Below, one piece after another: positions 62,799 through 64,000 of a DNA stretch of 64,000 nt. This stretch comes from Oscillospiraceae bacterium (lineage in GTDB: Bacteria; Bacillota; Clostridia; Oscillospirales; Oscillospiraceae), in contig SVLK01000001.1 of NCBI GenBank assembly GCA_015067975.1, positions 85,513 through 149,512 on the forward strand. Reading direction: 5' to 3'. The notes beneath the pieces were generated by a model. That model was given only the letters and a program-made list of their open reading frames with translations. It ran no database searches and was not told the DNA's origin. Position 1 is the stretch's first letter; each line of letters begins with the position of its first letter. Made by a program: the position numbers and the translations under genes.

Positions 62799-63779
62799 AT
62801 GATGAAACGATTATGGATTGTGCTGCTGTTATTGTTGCTGGCCGGCTGTGCCGACAGCGAAGCACCGGAAACGGTGCAGCAGGCACAGGTGCAGGAAAAG
62901 GATCCTGTGATCGATACCACGGTGCAGGAGGTAAAAACCGGGCTTGCGGTGGTGGGGAATATCGCCAAAAGCATGAATGCCACGCCGGATTTTCCCGGCG
63001 CAGCGCATACGGAGGTAACATATGTGGCGCTGACTTTGGATCAGGACGGGGTGATCCGCCAATGTTGTATTGACGGTGTCAGCGCGGTGATTCCTTTTGA
63101 TGCCACCGGCGCACTGCAGGAAGAAGAGGAGGCGTTTGCCAGCAAAAACGAGTTGGGAGACGAATATGCCATGCACAAGGCTTCGGCTATTGGAAGCGAG
63201 TGGCGGGAACAGGCTGATGCCTTTGCCCGCTATGCCGTGGGACGGAAGGTAGAAGAACTGTCCCATGGCGATGTGGCGTCTTCGGTGACGATTTCCACCG
63301 ATGGGATCTTACAGGCGATTGCCATGGCGGCGGAGACGGCGGTGGTACAAGGCGCGCAGGTGGAGGATCGACTGACACTGGCGATACTGTCCCACAGTGA
63401 TGAGAGCCGCAGTGCCAGTCTGGACACAGGAGAGGATGGCTATGCGGCATTCCGCACCGATGTTGCAGCTGTCACATGGCGTGACGGCGTGGTCACCTCG
63501 TGCTTACTGGATGCGCTGGAGACTGAGGTGCCGGTGACACCGGAAGGACTGATTGGCGTGGAGCTTTCGACGGCGCAGCCGTCCTTGACGACCATCAGCC
63601 GTGCCTCACCGCTGGCAGCAAACTTCTATCCGGCGCAGGACTGGTGCCGCCGCGCAGAAAGATTTGCCGACAGCATGCTTGGCAAAAAGGTGCAGGAGTT
63701 GGAAAGCAGTGCCATTACAGTATCCGGCGGTACGCAGCAGGCGGTTTTCTATGCGCTTTTGCATAAAGCGGCACAATAG
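62799..63779 (+). CDS. Lipoprotein with duplicated internal domain, unknown function
   Basis: 326 aa. Lipobox LLAGC at residues about 14-18. Two similar halves can be seen (TYVALTLDQDGVIRQCCIDG and VAAVTWRDGVVTSCLLDALE, each followed by an acidic/hydrophobic stretch), so the mature part is probably a tandem repeat of one beta-rich domain. I do not recognise the family. ACGGAGG upstream. Confidence 0.65.
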   Translation: MMKRLWIVLLLLLLAGCADSEAPETVQQAQVQEKDPVIDTTVQEVKTGLAVVGNIAKSMNATPDFPGAAHTEVTYVALTLDQDGVIRQCCIDGVSAVIPFDATGALQEEEEAFASKNELGDEYAMHKASAIGSEWREQADAFARYAVGRKVEELSHGDVASSVTISTDGILQAIAMAAETAVVQGAQVEDRLTLAILSHSDESRSASLDTGEDGYAAFRTDVAAVTWRDGVVTSCLLDALETEVPVTPEGLIGVELSTAQPSLTTISRASPLAANFYPAQDWCRRAERFADSMLGKKVQELESSAITVSGGTQQAVFYALLHKAAQ

Positions 63780-63849
63780 CGCTGGCGATACTTCCCAAAA
63801 GCAGCTTTTTATGGTATGATCGACCTATCTTCAACAGGAGGATCGTGCT

Positions 63850-64000
63850 ATGGCTGCCAAAAAGTTGAAATTGCTCTATCTTGCTCAATTCCTGTATCAG
63901 GAATCAGACGAAAACCATCCAAAAACGCTGCAGGAGATTTTGGATCATCTGGAGGCGAACGGGATCAGTGCTGAGCGGAAAAGCATCTATGGGGATATTG
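63850..64000 (+). CDS. N-terminus of a WYL/YafY-type transcriptional regulator (cut by window end)
   Basis: 50 residues visible: MAAKKLKLLYLAQFLYQESD, then HPKTLQEILDHLEANGISAERKSIYGDI. The winged-helix start and the RKSIYGDI recognition helix match WYL-domain regulators. Ribosome site AGGAGGATC. Target unknown because the rest lies outside the window. Confidence 0.7.
   Translation, partial: MAAKKLKLLYLAQFLYQESDENHPKTLQEILDHLEANGISAERKSIYGDI

Overview
The window looks like chromosome of a Gram-positive, spore-forming gut bacterium of the Oscillospirales/Clostridia type. The basis is as follows: GC is moderately high; there are several lipoproteins with Leu-x-x-Cys lipoboxes and no outer-membrane genes; a spoVT sporulation regulator and a T-box leader are present; metabolism looks anaerobic and sodium-linked (decarboxylase beta subunit, membrane pyrophosphatase, Fe-S fumarase, phosphotransbutyrylase); and there is a bile salt hydrolase. 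The taxon is inferred; no rRNA or tRNA gene was seen.

Layout. 1-6 kb: the 3' end of a giant beta-helix adhesin-like protein and a lipoprotein tyrosine phosphatase. 6-10.5 kb: a sodium-pump beta subunit plus a small OadG-like peptide behind a riboswitch-like attenuator, then a 972-aa Sel1-repeat membrane protein. 10.66-23.06 kb: an integrative mobilizable element inserted at the start codon of ychF. 23-33 kb: ychF, an amino-acid permease, a HAD phosphatase, T-box-controlled thrS and a TAXI-TRAP transporter. 33-41 kb: an lldD-like oxidase with two paralogous SGNH hydrolases, then an xpaC-telA-TPM cluster. 41-46 kb: spoVT, with a partial duplicate of its 5' end beyond a small cysteine protein gene, then ptb-like and hppA genes and a bactofilin. 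46-64 kb: a LytTR regulator, MATE pump, two-subunit fumarase, class III FBPase, cobalamin riboswitch plus DUF4430 lipoprotein, hom, a YheO-type regulator, asnS, psuK-psuG, bile salt hydrolase, and the start of a WYL-type regulator.

The mobile element is the most interesting part. It carries a Tn916-type int/xis pair, MobC and a MOB_P relaxase, a RepA_N initiator with a DnaC-like loader, and cargo (a PucR regulator and an AtoE short-chain fatty acid transporter). It also holds a second replicon that resembles circular Rep-encoding ssDNA (CRESS) viruses and plasmids. This has a 12-bp perfect stem presenting the nonanucleotide TAGTATTAC, just upstream of an HUH Rep gene with recognisable motifs I, II and III. 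That Rep stops after the endonuclease domain, exactly where an array of about 70-bp repeats begins, so the SF3 helicase is missing. The element sits in the first codons of ychF, and its right end supplies a new ribosome binding site and a synonymous Met-Lys-Leu-Gly-Ile start. The original ychF promoter is left stranded 12.4 kb upstream with a 12-codon stub.

Regulatory RNA is well represented: a yybP-ykoY-like (or sodium-class) attenuator before oadB, a threonine T-box before thrS, and a cobalamin riboswitch before a DUF4430 lipoprotein. All functional statements come from reading motifs in the translated frames; no database search was possible.
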